Shown one piece after another: positions 22,197 to 33,777 of a DNA stretch of 64,000 nucleotides. The stretch lies in assembly GCF_028640845.1 (NCBI RefSeq), contig NC_080542.1, positions 131,834,580 through 131,898,579 on the forward strand, written 5' to 3'. The DNA is from Ahaetulla prasina. Its lineage: Eukaryota > Chordata > Lepidosauria > Squamata > Colubridae. Under the pieces are notes generated by a model. It did no database searches, was not told the DNA's origin, and worked only from the letters and a program-made list of their open reading frames with translations. Each line of letters opens with the position of its first letter. Positions within the stretch are counted from its first letter, which is position 1. The position numbers and the translations under genes were made by a program.

Positions 22197-22918
22197 ATTA
22201 CTTCTGGACCGGGAGGCCCTATGCACGGTCACTCACGCCCTCGTGACGTCTCGCCTGGATTACTGCAACGCTCTCTACATGGGGCTTCCCTTGAGGGGCA
22301 TCCGGAGGCTACAGTTAGTCCAGAATGCGGCTGCGCGGGTGATAGATGGAGCCCCTCGTGGCTCCCGCATAACACCCATCCTGCGCAGGCTGCACTGGCT
22401 ACCTGTGGCCTTCCGGGTGCGCTTCAAGGTTTTGGTGACCACCTTTAAAGCGCTCCATGGCATAGGGCCGGGTTATCTACGGGACCGCCTACTGCGACCA
22501 GATACCTCTCACCGACCCGTGCGCTCTCACAAGGAGGGACTCCTCAGGGTGCCGTCAGCTAGGCAGTGTCGTCTGGCGACGCCCAGGGGAAGGGCCTTCT
22601 CTGTGGGGGCTCCCGCCCTCTGGAACGAGCTCCCCCCAGGACTCCGTCAACTTCCGGACCTTCGAACCTTCCGTCGTGAGCTCAAGACACATTTATTCAT
22701 CTGTGCAGGACTGGCTTAGATTTTAAATTTTACAGGGGTTTTAAATTGATTTTAATATTTATATTTCTATTTTTAATAATAGGGCATTGGAATAAGTTTT
22801 TTAAAGATTATTTTAATTTTGTATATTGATGTTTTATATGCCTGTGAACCGCCCTGAGTCCTTTGGGAGATAGGGCGGTATATAAATTTAAATAATAAAT
22901 AAATTAAATAAATAAATA
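22197..22918 (+). mobile_element. L2-type LINE 3' end
   Basis: Plus-strand frame 22243-22719 (158 codons) begins SRLDYCNALYMGLP and contains LQLVQNAAARVI, LHWLPVAFRVRFK, ALHGIGPGYL and RAFSVGAPALWNELPPGLR, the L2-clade C-terminal layout. The 3' untranslated part holds GCCCTGAGTCCTTTGGG, AGGGCGGTATATAAAT, then AAT/AAAT repeats. 5'-truncated; the frame is fully open, so this is a recent copy. It is GC-rich against its flanks. Its tail is shared with the SINE at 15866. Confidence 0.93.
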
Positions 22919-23106
22919 CTTGTAATGAGCTTTTGAAACCAAGTCAAGGTTCACTGGGTTACAGCCAGGTTAGAGCCTGGGTGGGTCCAACCATTGTTGA
23001 AATGTTATAAGAAAACATCAACGTAATTTTAGATTTTTAACAAAAATCATAAACAAAAAGGGCTGGGCTTCCAATAGATTTAATGCACTATGTTCATAGA
23101 GTACAC
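22919..23106. other. No gene seen
   Basis: Unassigned short interval. Confidence 0.5.
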
Positions 23107-23195
23107 TTATTTATTTATTTATTTATTTATTTATTTTGTCATAACAATGTACATAGGCATCACACATATATATGAGTAAATATTAGGAGGTATAA

Positions 23196-23197
<2 letters not shown>

Positions 23198-23254
<57 letters not shown>

Positions 23255-23345
23255 TTCTGAGGTTTTCGCGGGTGTTTGTATGTAGGTCTTCTAACCAAAG
23301 ACCTACATATATATTTATATATATATATAAATATATATATATATA
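23198..23345 (-). mobile_element. Penelope-like tail (type beta) with (AT)n
   Basis: TTTGTTTTCTGAGGTTTTCG is the reverse complement of 7624-7647, with (AT)n at 23198-23249 on its tail side. A small hairpin GTAGGTCTT/AAGACCTAC follows at 23279-23308. Truncated before the hammerhead-like module. Confidence 0.5.
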
Positions 23346-23486
23346 TGGGAAGAAGAAAAGAAAAACAATAGGACAGGAATGGTAGCCATGTTTGTGCTCT
23401 TATGCACACCCCTTATGGTCCTCTTAGGAATGGGATGAGGTCAATAGTAGACAGTTTTTGGTTAAAGCTTTTGGGATTATGGGAAG

Positions 23487-23526
23487 GTATAAAAATGCGA
23501 TTAAATAAATAAATAAATAAATAAAT
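23487..23526 (+). mobile_element. Ultra-short L2/SINE 3' tail insertion
   Basis: GTATAAAAATGCGATTAAAT followed by (AAAT)n splits LINE-B between GGGAAG and AGACCACAGAG; AAG lies on both sides. Compare 7131-7175 and 49587-49654. Confidence 0.6.
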
Positions 23527-23813
23527 AAGAGACCACAGAGTCAGGTAAAGTATTCCAAGCACTGATGATTCTGTTACAGAAGTCATATTTTCTGCAATCT
23601 AGATTAAAGCTGTTAACATTGAGTTTAAATCTATTGGTTGCTCCTGGTTCCTGAATAAATTCATTTTCTGGTTTGGAACAACACATTGACTCATTGACTA
23701 ACTAAACGAACTGGACTCACCTTCCACCCTAAAAGTTGGCCAAGATAATATTTACTGCATTTAAATGTTAAAAGCAGCTGCTAAATTGTAAGCTGAGTGA
23801 GTAGATTATATGG

Positions 23814-24155
23814 CTGTAATGGCAAACCTATAGCACGTGTGCCAGAAGTGGCGTGCAGAGCCCTCTCTGCTGGCACATGCGCCATCACCCTGGTCAGATC
23901 TCTGTGCCATTTCTTTCATGAGCTTCTGTTTCCCTGCAAACGACGAAACAGAAGTTCATGAAAGAAAAAGATCTTACCCCTTGCCATGCTGCCGGTATTG
24001 GGATCCCCCGCCTCCCGCTGGCCAGCTGGTCTTTGGATCCGTGCTGTGCATGCGTGCATGTCCACGTATGTACATGTTCTCTCTCTCTCTCGCACCTTTC
24101 AGTTTGGGCATACACACGCGAGTAGTTTGGGCACTTGGAAGGTTCGCCATCACTG
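23814..24155. mobile_element. hAT-like MITE, group C
   Basis: Left end CTGTAATGGCAAACC and inverted right end AAGGTTCGCCATCACTG. Flanks TTATATGG (23806-23813) and CTATATGG (24156-24163) match 7/8. An internal inverted repeat lies around TTTCATGAGCTTCTGTTTC and GAAACAGAAGTTCATGAAAG (23915-23965). Confidence 0.8.
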
Positions 24156-25850
24156 CTATATGGTGTGGACCCAATAAAAAAAATGCTAGCATAATTTCTT
24201 TGATATTTTCTGTCGGGGCCATGTTGTAAAGAAAGTGTCAAAAAATTAAGATGTTGGGGGCGATCATTGGTGATGAAAATACTCACTCCTTTTTTATCTA
24301 GCTAAAGAGGGTTTCATCTATACACTGTGGTTGCCACCTTAACAATCTTCTTCCTAGTGGAAGGAGATCCCTGCTTTGAGAACATAACTATCTCATTCCT
24401 CAGGATTTTTCAATCCTCTCATTGCTTTTTTTTATTATTATCTTTAATCAAGATCCACAGCTGCTTTTCAAGAAACATTGGTGTCTGCTGTTTTTCTAAG
24501 TGTGTCTTAAATTATCCCCTTTGACCTATCCATTAGGGAAGTCCAACAGCCCCTATTTATCAAATTGATTAACTACTTTATAAGTGAAAAGCCATGTCAT
24601 TCTCTTTCCTCACCAGGTAGCTACATACACCTGTCGAACAAGAGACACCAGCAGTGAGTGAACATTGTTCCCTGCTAATGAGCCATAAAATTGCTGCCAT
24701 TTAATGCAGATTGTGAGGCTACTAGGAGTTGCAAGTGACTGCAGTGAAACCAAATAGGCTAACCCAGCTAGCTGAGAATCCCTGACAAGCATTTAATTGG
24801 GGTTTAACAGGGCAGCTCTTGTTGAATTACATGTTGATTGACAGAAGGTTCACTCGTGGATGTTAATAGGCATGCTAAATCAGTTATGAGGGCTGTAAAT
24901 TAATTCAGAATTGATGGTGTCTGGCTAAAGTATGGAAACAATTAAGACTGAAACTTAGCTGCTTTCCAAGAAAACACTGTTTGAGCAATGTTCTGATGTA
25001 TCGGTCAAGCCTTTATTGATATGGTACAAGTAAAATATAGTGCATACAGTGAGGCAAATAAACTCTTGTTATTTTTAGTACTGCATTGATTTACATTTAA
25101 TTTAATTGTACTATTCTTTTATGGGGTTTTTTTTAAAGAACAACTTGAGTTGAGGAAGAATATTTGGTGGATAGCCAAATAACCAGACAAAATTCAGCTA
25201 TGCCTGCTCCAATGTATTAAAAATAATTTAGCTACAGAAATCAATAGGTGAAGCTTTTCACTGTATAGGTAAACCATATGAACTACTAATCAAGAAGAGA
25301 ATTAAATAGAAAAGAACACATAAAAAACACCATACCATCAAGTGGAAGACAGACACACGCACACACACAAAACACAAAAAGGACATCAACCTGCTATATT
25401 GTAGATTTATTGGATTAAGACAACACCCATCATGGCAACTATAGCACAAGATTACATAAAGTTGATTTAAACTGTCAGACCAAGTCTAGGAACATAAATG
25501 TTCAGTTATCTACTGAGCTATGAAGGACAATGACTGAAATTTTCCAGTTACTATTTTTAATTTAATCTACCTTCCATCGTTATGAAGATAGAAAAAAAAA
25601 GGGAAAAAAACACACCATATTTAAATATCTCAATTTATTAGATGAAGAATGAGTTTTAAGTGATAGTGTGATTAATAAAATTAATTGACATATAATTTAA
25701 ATGATCATGGAACAATTGCACCTGCTGAAGATAATGAAATTTCACATAATGAATCATAAAGTTATGGGACAACTACAGCAATTTCAGAATAGAATCCGTG
25801 TCTCAGAATGTCAAACATGCCAAAGAATCGAGTTAATTTTTACAGAATAT
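24156..25850. other. No gene seen
   Basis: About 1.7 kb unassigned, AT-rich, apparently the longest element-free stretch in this part. Confidence 0.55.
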
Positions 25851-26915
25851 TTAACAGAATAACAGTTGGAAGGGACCACGGAGGTCTTCTAATCAATGGG
25901 TGTCAAACTCACGTTGTCACGTTGTAATCATGTGACATATTGTGGCTTCCCCCCCCCTTTGCTAAAAGGGTGTGGGTGGGCATGGCCAGCATGGATGTGA
26001 TACATCCAGACTGCAGACCGCAAGTTTGACACCTCTGTTTTAATCCAATCTCCTGCTCAGGCAGGAACTATACCATTTCAAACAAACGGTTGTCCAATAT
26101 CTTCTTAAAAGCCTCCAGTGTTGGAGTACCTACAAGCTCTGGAGGAAAGTCATTCCATTGATTAATCTGTTCTAACTGTCAGGAAATTTTTCCTTGGTTC
26201 TAGGTTGCTTCTCTCCTTGATTAGTTTCCACCCATTGCTTCTTGAACTGCCTTCAGATGCTTTGGAGAATCGCTTGACTCTCTTTTCTTTGTGGCAGCCT
26301 CTGAGATATTGGAAGACTCTATCATGTCTCCCCTAACCCTTCTTTTCATTAAACTAGACAGATCCAGTTCCCACAACTGTGGTTTATATGTTTTAGCCTC
26401 CAACACCCTGTTCATTCTTGTCTCAACATCTTTTTTTATAATAAGGTGGCTCAAACTGGATGTAGTATTCCAAGTGGGGTTTTACCAAGATGTTATACAG
26501 TGGTGCTAACACTTCATGTGGTTTTGATTCTATTCCTCTATAAATGCTTCTTTTGCAGCTGCAGTACACTGCTGGCTCATATTTAAGTGACTGTCAACTA
26601 GGATGTCCAGCATTCCTCTTATAATTACTACTTACAGTACCACTTACATTATTTCGGTACATTTGATTTTTCTTGCCTAAGTGCAGAACCTTACTTTTCT
26701 CATCATTGAATTTCATTTTATTAGATAGGGCCAAGTCTGTACCTTAAACCTATCTTCAGGAGTGTTTTCCTGAAACCTCATGTTGTCAGCAAATTTGATG
26801 AGTTCCCCTTCTATCACCTCATCTAAATCATTGATGAAGGCATTGAACAGTACTGGGCCTAAGACAGAGCCTTGGGATAGTGCACTGCATACTTCCCTCC
26901 ATATAGATGTTCCAA
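25851..26915 (-). mobile_element. CR1 LINE, older copy
   Basis: Runs from the 3' terminus (GTTGGAAGGGACCACGG) into the RT region (ACAGAGCCTTGGGATAGTGC is the complement of the PQGS region). Interrupted by many indels and by the MITE at 25894-26037. Confidence 0.85.
25894..26037. mobile_element. hAT-like MITE, group B, in CR1
   Basis: Ends GGGTGTCAAACTCACG and GCAAGTTTGACACCTCTG. The CR1 sequence TTCTAATC/CAATC is split here; flanks CTTCTAAT and GTTTTAAT give a possible decayed duplication. Confidence 0.75.
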
Positions 26916-26998
26916 TGCATCACAGGACTATTTGATCACAGTACCAAGGGCTCTTTGCACTCCAGGCTGCAGTTTTCAGTGTTAGGATCATGAGCTTG

Positions 26999-27000
<2 letters not shown>

Positions 27001-27040
<40 letters not shown>
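27001..27040. repeat. (GT)n microsatellite
   Basis: About 20 GT units. Confidence 0.97.
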
Positions 27041-27043
<3 letters not shown>

Positions 27044-27097
27044 TGTGCGCACAGAGAATTATTACTTAGGGTATGCATCACCCTTCTTCAATTCTTC

Positions 27098-27475
27098 TTT
27101 TTGTTGTTGTTAGTTGTGAAGTCATGTCTGACACATCGCAACCCCATGGACAACATTCCTCCAGGCCTTCCTGTCCTCTACTATCCTCTGGAGTCCATTT
27201 AAGCTCATGCCTACTGCTTCAGTGACTCCATCCAGCCACCTCATTCTCTGTCGTCCCCTTCTTCTTTTGCCCTCAATCTTTCCCAGCATTAGGCTCTTCT
27301 CCAGTGAATCCTTCCTTCTCATTAGGTGGCCAAAATATTTGAGTTTCATTTTCAGGATCTGGCCTTCTAAAGAGCAGTCAGGATTGATCTCCTCTAGGAC
27401 TGACTTGTTTGTTTGCCTTGCAGTCCAAGGGACTCGCAGGAGTCTTCTCCAGCACCAGAGTTCAATCTTCAATTC
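27098..27475 (-). mobile_element. BovB (RTE) LINE C-terminal fragment
   Basis: Minus-strand frame 27122-27472 (116 codons) starts at the thumb region ELWCWRRLLRVPWTARQTN. It continues through YFGHLMRRKDSLEKSLMLG, GKRRRGRQRMRWLDGVTEA and DRKAWRNVVHGVA, the characteristic BovB C-terminus. The DNA tail TGTCTGACACATCGCAACCC is the BovB 3' end, with a short TTG repeat. BovB is shared by squamates and ruminants. 5'-truncated. Confidence 0.93.
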
Positions 27476-27595
27476 TAGTTTAGATCAGTTACCAACCAGT
27501 GTGCTGCTTGAAGAGATATTTTACTTTTACTAGAAGCTCAGAGTCTGTTAAGAATGGAAACTGGCAGTGAATTGGAAATAATAAAGTCTGAAAGA
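27476..27595. other. No gene seen
   Basis: Short unassigned interval between LINE copies. Confidence 0.5.
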
Positions 27596-27599
27596 TAAC

Positions 27600-28905
27600 A
27601 TAACATAATAAGGGACCTTGGAGGTCTTCTAGTCCAAACTCCTGCCCAGGCAGGAAGCTCTACACCATTTCAGACAAATGGCTATCCAATATTTTCTTAA
27701 AAATTTCCAGTGTTGGAGCATTCACAACTTCTGCAGGCAAGTTGTTCCACTTATTGGTTGTTCTAATTGTCAGGAACTTTCTCCTTAGTTCTAAGTTGCA
27801 TCTCTCCTTGATTAGTTTCCACCTATTGCTTCTTGTTCTACCCTCAGGTGCTTTGGAGAATAGTTTGACTCCCTCTTCTTTGTGGCAACCCCTGAGATAT
27901 TGGAACACTGCTATCATGTCTCCCCTAGTCCTTCTTTTCATTAAACTAGACATACTGAGTTCCTGCAACCGTTCTTCATATGTTTTAGCCTCCAGTCCCC
28001 TAATCATCTTTGTTGCCCTTCTCTGCACTCTTTCTAGAGTCTCAACATCTTTTTTACATCGTGGTGACCAAAAGTAATAAAATATTCTGGCCTTACCAAG
28101 GCATTATAAAGTGGTATTAACACTTCACCTGATCTTGATTCTATCCCTCTGGAGCCTATCTTCTTGGCTATTCCTGCCAGCTTGGTGTCATCTGCAAATT
28201 TGATGAGTTCCTCATCTATCCCTTTGTCCAAGTCATTGATGAAGATGTTGAAGAGTACTGGGCCTAAAATAGAGCCTTGGGGTATTCCACTGCATACTTC
28301 CCTCCATTGAGGACTACACGTTGAATGTGGTTGGTCAGCCAGTTAGGAATCCATCTGGTGATGGTGCTGTCTAACCCACATTTTCCTACTTTATCTAGTA
28401 GTAGGTTATGGTCTACTTTATCAAATGTTTTACTGAAGTCCAAATAAATTATATCGGCAGCATTCCTCTGGTCCACTAATTTTGTCATTTTGTCAAAGAA
28501 TGCAATGAGATTAGTCTGGCATGATCTGTTTTTGACAAACCCATGTTGGCTTTTGGTTATTACTTTGTTTGGTTCTAGGTGTTCAATGATTCGTTGCTTT
28601 ATTATCTTTTCCAGAATCTTCCGTGGTATTGAGGTCAGGCTGATAAGTCTCTAGTTTCCTGGATCTGTTTTTTTCCTTTTTTGAAGATGGGAACTACATC
28701 AGCTCTTTTCCAGTCCTCTGGCAGTTCCCCTGTGCTCCAGGATCTTTGAAAGATATAGTTCAGTGGTTCTGAGATTTCATCTGCCAGTTCCTTCAGAACC
28801 TTGGGGTATAATCCATCTGGTCCTGGTGATTTGAACTCGTCTAGGGTAGACAGGTGTTCACTTACCATTTTTTTCCTATTTTAACTTGTGTTTCTAATCT
28901 GTTTT
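27600..28905 (-). mobile_element. CR1 LINE, 1.3 kb with internal deletions
   Basis: Minus-strand pieces: 27660-28028 C-terminus; 28264-28488 RT (IIYLDFSKTFDKVDHNLLLDK); 28635-28868 RT N-terminus (FKSPGPDGLYPKVLKELADEI, LPEDWKRADVVPIFKKGKK). Comparison with 48693-49815 shows a ~300-bp internal deletion near 28150 and a 16-bp deletion near 28305. Frames are shifted between pieces. Confidence 0.93.
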
Positions 28906-29338
28906 TTGTGGTGCTATTTTTGATAGGTTGGATTGTTTTTTTTCCTTTTATATAAAGACAGATGGTGGATTATGGCTATTCTACCCAGCCTGGTAACTCC
29001 AGAAGTATCAAAAGGGAGTTGTTTAGAATTCTTAAGCAACATTAAGAATTTTTGGAGATCTCCTAAAATTTCTGGATAGCACCTCACTGGAACAGAATGA
29101 ATTTTGGAATGGTTTACTAGCATCCTGAGCAATAACCTAGTTGTACCACAAAACAGTAAAATAACTATCATTTAACTAGATTACTTGGGTATGTTATACT
29201 ACAGCTCATTCTAGAACTACAACTATCAAATCTGGGTTGAAAAATCTGGGATAGCAAAGAGATGCATAAAAAATAAATTGTATATTCCCATCTACTGGTC
29301 ATCCAGTTTTAGCAGCCTAGGTGGTCCTTGCTTTAGAG
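28906..29338. other. No gene seen
   Basis: Unassigned sequence. Confidence 0.55.
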
Positions 29339-29668
29339 ATGTAGGGTGTCAAACTCAAGGCCTGGGGGCCAGATCTGGCCCACAGGGTTCTTAGATCTGC
29401 CCCATGGGGTCACCCTGGAAACAGCGAAGGACCGCTTGGGAGGGCCGCAAGCTCCATTTTTGCTGGCAGAGGGTTGCAGGAGGCCATCCATCTGAAAATG
29501 GAGCTCGGGAGCTTGTTTTCACTGGCAGAGTGCTCAGGCCACCACAGGTGCCCCCGACACAAGTGACATCAAGCTGGCCATGCCTACCCTGGCCATGCCC
29601 ATCCCATCCCCCTGAGGTCAAACACAACCTCAGTGTGGCCCTCACTGAAATTGAGTTTGACACTCCTG
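29339..29668. mobile_element. hAT-like MITE, group B
   Basis: Left end GGGTGTCAAACTCAAGGCC, right end GAAATTGAGTTTGACACTCC. Flanks CTTTAGAG and CTGTAGAA match 6/8. GC-rich interior resembles 6480-6716. Confidence 0.75.
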
Positions 29669-30461
29669 CTGTAGAATGAAATGAGAAAAGTTTTAGGGTG
29701 GGAGAGGGCTCAGTCTGAATTTTTAGAAATGAACAGATTTGCATGCTAGGCTGAGTCACACATTGCTAATTTGATTGGTGTCCTTTATGGCATGGGACTT
29801 GGTACAATAAAATTTATTTCACCTCTGGGAAAAAAGATAAAATGGCATTGAGACAAACTTTCCAGGTAAGCTATTTGTTTATTACAGGGTGACTCTTCTG
29901 CAATATTTCACGAAAAAAAATATAAAGAGATTTCTGCATTAAAATCTTGTGGTTTAAACTCTTCTTATGGTCATTTGAGAATAGAACTGAATGAAGGTAA
30001 ATCTTTGGGACAATTAACTGATACTGTCCACTGTTTAAATAGCAGGAAAAAATATGGTTTAGAAGAAAAACAGCATAAATCATTTCCAGCAAGTGAAGAT
30101 ACTTTGCTTATAGATAAAATACTGAATTAATTGGGGAACAGTACATTGCAGTAATTGCTATACAGAAATGGCTATAGAATAAGCAAGGATCAGAGGAGGA
30201 ATAATTGGTGAGCCTCTGCTGATTGAGTTTTGTGGGATTATCTTGCTTGCTAAACCCATCCTGAATGGAAGGAACACTTCCCTCTCCTTATAATCTGATT
30301 GATAGTCTTTCCATCTCTCTCCTTTTCCTCATCAGATAAAAAATCTCTACACCGACATTTTTGAAATACATGTTGGGACTGGAGCTTTGTGGAAATCTAG
30401 CTTTGTGGAAATCAGTCGGGACAGTGCTGGATTGTATTGGATTCATTTCACCCAAGTGAGA
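29669..30461. other. No gene seen
   Basis: Unassigned AT-rich sequence. Confidence 0.55.
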
Positions 30462-30463
30462 TA

Positions 30464-31225
30464 CAGTAGTGGCCAAAATTGTGGAAATCCTTGAGAAAAG
30501 TGAATTTTTGAGGTAATAACATCACTTTTTATTTTTTGGAGTTTCAAGATAATCATATTCCACTGCAGGATTGGCCTGGGAATAGCCCAGACCTTAACCA
30601 AAATTGAAAATATATGGAGCCAACTAAACTTGTTGTCAGAAGTGACCCAGCAATAAAACCCAGTTAATAGAAGCCATCATTCAATCTTGGTTTCACATTA
30701 TAACAGTTGCAGAACTAAAAGACTTGGTTCACTCCATGAGAAGATGTTGTAAGGCCATAATTCATGCTAAAGGTTACCCAGCTAAGTATTAACTGAAGTG
30801 ATCTTTTTTGTATATCTTTTTTTCTATGGTGATAATTTTTGTATATCTTGTTTTTTCTATGTTTCACTTTTTATTCTTTATACTGTAACTGCTATTCTAA
30901 TAGCAAATCCTTCATAAACATTATTGCATTACATTCTTGATTAAATTATCTTTCCATTGAGATATAATTTTATGCAGGGGTGGGTTCTACTTAAGTTTAC
31001 TACCAGTTTGCAACTGGAGCAAGCATGTGCACAGAAGCCCCTTGATGACATCGGGGCGGGTAGGCAGAACCTCCCACCGATTGTACTACAGGTTCTATAG
31101 AACTGGACAGAACTGGGAGCAACCCACCACTGATTTTATGGTACTACTAAAAAAAACTGGTGCTATTAGCTAGTTTTCGAAAATACACTTTTCCCAAAAG
31201 GTTTCCGCAATTTTGGCCAATACTG
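30464..31225 (+). mobile_element. Tc1/mariner relic with nested MITE
   Basis: Inverted ends CAGTAGTGGCCAAAATTGTG and CAATTTTGGCCAATACTG are flanked by TA (30462-30463 and 31226-31227). Between 30565 and 30790 the plus strand retains a decayed Tc1-type transposase C-terminus, with a readable W..NSPDLN block and a terminal AKGYP-like block broken by stops. The N-terminal and catalytic D/D parts are gone. The MITE at 30975-31132 is inserted near the 3' end. Confidence 0.8.
30975..31132. mobile_element. hAT-like MITE
   Basis: Ends CAGGGGTGGGTTC and GCAACCCACCACTG with a perfect 8-bp duplication ATTTTATG (30967-30974 and 31133-31140). Confidence 0.92.
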
Positions 31226-31227
31226 TA

Positions 31228-32168
31228 TTCAAGATTTGTTTGAATGTAATGCAGACATAATTCTTCTTGCAAATCCTTCACCACAAGTAGTGTACTATCA
31301 CCACAAGGAGCCCTTTGAATCACATGCCTAAATCTGCAATTAAAATAATGAACTTGGCTTGTAACCTGTGATTAAGAGCATCAGTGTATTCATTAATGTT
31401 AAAGGTAGAATCTTTTCTTCTTTTTCCTTTTTTTTTTTACTCTCAGAACAGAAGGGATACATCTCATTATTGCTTTTATTTGAATAAGTCTGACAGATTC
31501 TTGATGAAAAACTTTTTTTCTCCCCCTGTCTGGAAATTATAGGTATTGAGTGCTGCTAATAAAGAAGCCTAATACTGTGAACAAAATTGAAGGAATATAC
31601 CAGTTATGATCAAGGTGAGCCCATTGAAACTGGAGCACAAATAATTGACCTTCCTGGTTTGACTTTGTAATTCACTCTTCTTTCAAGTTCTTTGATATTT
31701 GGCAAACCTTACAATTGTAGTTGCGGAATTAAAATTGCCTTGCTTTGTCATTTACACCAATCAGTTGGAAAAGGCAATTGAAAGGAACAATAGACATTCA
31801 GGGTACATCACTTCAAAAGAACGAGCATAAAGCATCTATCATTCATTACTATGAATTGCTAGTGAAATCAAAAATACTTTCTAAAAGCTAACTTAAGTAC
31901 CTGAGGCTTATTTATATTAGACTGCTATTCCATTGCTGGTTACCTACAAATAATTGAAGGGGCCTAGGAGACATACCAGTGTTAGCTCTGGCTGCTTTAG
32001 TTAAGTTGCTGTGAAAGCTGAGAAGTACTTTTATATAGCTTAAATTATAAAGGAACTTTTTGAAAAGTGTTACTTGTGGGAACTACTACAAATTTCCAGA
32101 AGTACAAGTATGTTTTTTCAAGGTCTTTGGTAGACTCTGAGCTTGATAGGTTGTTTTTTTTTACAGAT
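31228..32168. other. No gene seen
   Basis: Unassigned AT-rich sequence. Confidence 0.55.
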
Positions 32169-32199
32169 GTTTCATTATCAAACAAGGTAACATCATCAG
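32169..32199 (-). ncRNA. Hammerhead-like RNA module (type gamma)
   Basis: In minus sense: CTGATGA, extra T, GTTACC pairing imperfectly with GATAAT across TTGTTT, then GAAAC and ATC. The core CTGATGA and GAAAC are intact; stem II has a wobble and a mismatch. Flanks (CACTGATGATG...GTAAAAAA) look like a short Penelope-like tail. Confidence 0.4.
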
Positions 32200-32455
32200 T
32201 GCTAGAAGAGAGTGGGATATGCTCTTATTTTGTACACTGCCTGCCTGCCTATCTGCCATCTATTTATCTATCTGCCTGTCTCCATATTTCTAAACAATCG
32301 TCTTCACGCATAAGAGATACATATTGCTATGAATTTTTAACAGAACACTTCCGACTGATTTCTAGGTCATTTTCTCTCAATCTATTACCTTTTCAATGAA
32401 TCAATAAGAAGATTGGAAATTCTGGAAACTAAACTTGAATGTCACCAGAAGAAGG

Positions 32456-32472
32456 AAGGAAGGAAGGAAGGA

Positions 32473-32517
<45 letters not shown>
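32456..32517. repeat. (AAGG)n(AG)n microsatellite
   Basis: Compound purine tract: six GAAG units then about 20 AG units. Confidence 0.97.
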
Positions 32518-32519
<2 letters not shown>

Positions 32520-33156
32520 TTTTTGGTGTAAAAAATCACCAGGCTTTTAGTGCCATCTGGTGGCTATTGTGACACATACCCATGTTAAATAATTTCTTAT
32601 TAATGCTTTATTCATTTACCTTCATATTAAGGTGGATTATTATATTATTATAATCTGCTGTAGTTTAGGCAATTTTCTAATTCGGAACAGTTTTGAACAA
32701 TCTGAAGGAAAAGACATAAACCTGAAGAGACATTCCTCAATTGTCCTGTATTGAAGATTACTTTCCATCCCCCCCTTTCAAAATAAAAATCAATTTTATA
32801 ATATTATGAATAATTAAGCATTTCATGAAAGACACATTGGCTTGGTTGCATGAACAGAATATGAGCCCCAACATGGACTAAATGTCAATCTCAGGGCTAT
32901 TCTTATCCTACTTCTATCTGAGATGGTTTTCCAGACAGAAAAGCGGGACACATGGTGGTTATTTTCCTATGTGATCCACATTTGTGGATTTGTGTGATGA
33001 TAAAATAACTACCGCATGGTAGATTGGAAATAGGTGGTGTTTCCAGTCTACCATGCAGCCAAGAAGATTCCACAACCAATTGCTCTCTGATTCAGGTTAC
33101 CCTGAGGGCAAGAAAGTGCTAAGGACTGCAAAGAAATACAATTCTTCCACACACAC
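32518..33156. other. No gene; one short hairpin
   Basis: 33014-33030 and 33040-33056 are inverted (16 of 17 bases) around a 9-base loop. Otherwise unassigned. Confidence 0.6.
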
Positions 33157-33353
33157 CAGTGGTTGGTTGCTCCCTATTCAGTCTGGTTCTTGTAAAACGG
33201 TAGTAACAGTAGCAAGAGGGTCTGCCCAGCTGGCCAGCTGTCATCATGGCTTATCTGTGCATGTGCAGAAGCATGCGTGCAAAAGCAGTGTGAAGAAGTG
33301 CGTGCGTGCTCCCATTGTGAACCAGTAGTGGAGGTAAGTAGAACCCACCCCTG
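33157..33353. mobile_element. hAT-like MITE
   Basis: Ends CAGTGGTTGGTTGCTCCC and GTAGAACCCACCCCTG; flanks ACACACAC and ACATACAC match 7/8. The GAACCAGTAGTGGAGG interior resembles group A. Confidence 0.7.
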
Positions 33354-33777
33354 ACATACACACAACCAGTCTCAACTATCAGTGCCTACCTTTCCATTCC
33401 TCCTGCCACCATAACTAATAAAGTTTCTTGGATGACAAACAAAATGTTTGATCTTCTTCCTCAAAGAAAAAAACAGCCCAGTTGTCTATTGAGAAAAAGA
33501 AAGCACCTCTGAGACATACTATACTATTGCCAGTCTAAAGTTCCATTTCTTCTCTTAATGAAATGCTGCATTAGCTTCCTTCCAGACTTTTTTCCTTCTG
33601 GCAAGTACTACTCATACTTATGGAATCCTAAGTGAGACTTCCCTCCACCCCCCAGATCTTAAAATAGGTATAATGTTAAAGAGATAACCATGTTTGCAAT
33701 GGTGTAAGCCATTGTAAGCTTAAGCATGACTATTTGGGAATCAGCTCAGTTGAAACCATTGATTTATCCAAAGGTGC
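33354..33777. other. No gene seen
   Basis: Unassigned sequence. Confidence 0.5.

Larger units (their letters stand above)
23107..23640 (-). mobile_element. LINE-B 3' end with two insertions
   Basis: The LINE-B tail starts as (ATTT)n at 23107-23136 and its body resumes at 23365 (AATAGGACAGGAATGG). A Penelope-like tail with (AT)n interrupts it at 23198-23345. A ~40-base L2-like tail interrupts it at 23487-23526. The coding remnant includes RFKLNVNSFNLDCRKYDF. Confidence 0.8.

Noticed and set aside
22194..22448. 84-codon frame
   Set aside because: Overlaps the L2 C-terminal frame in another phase.
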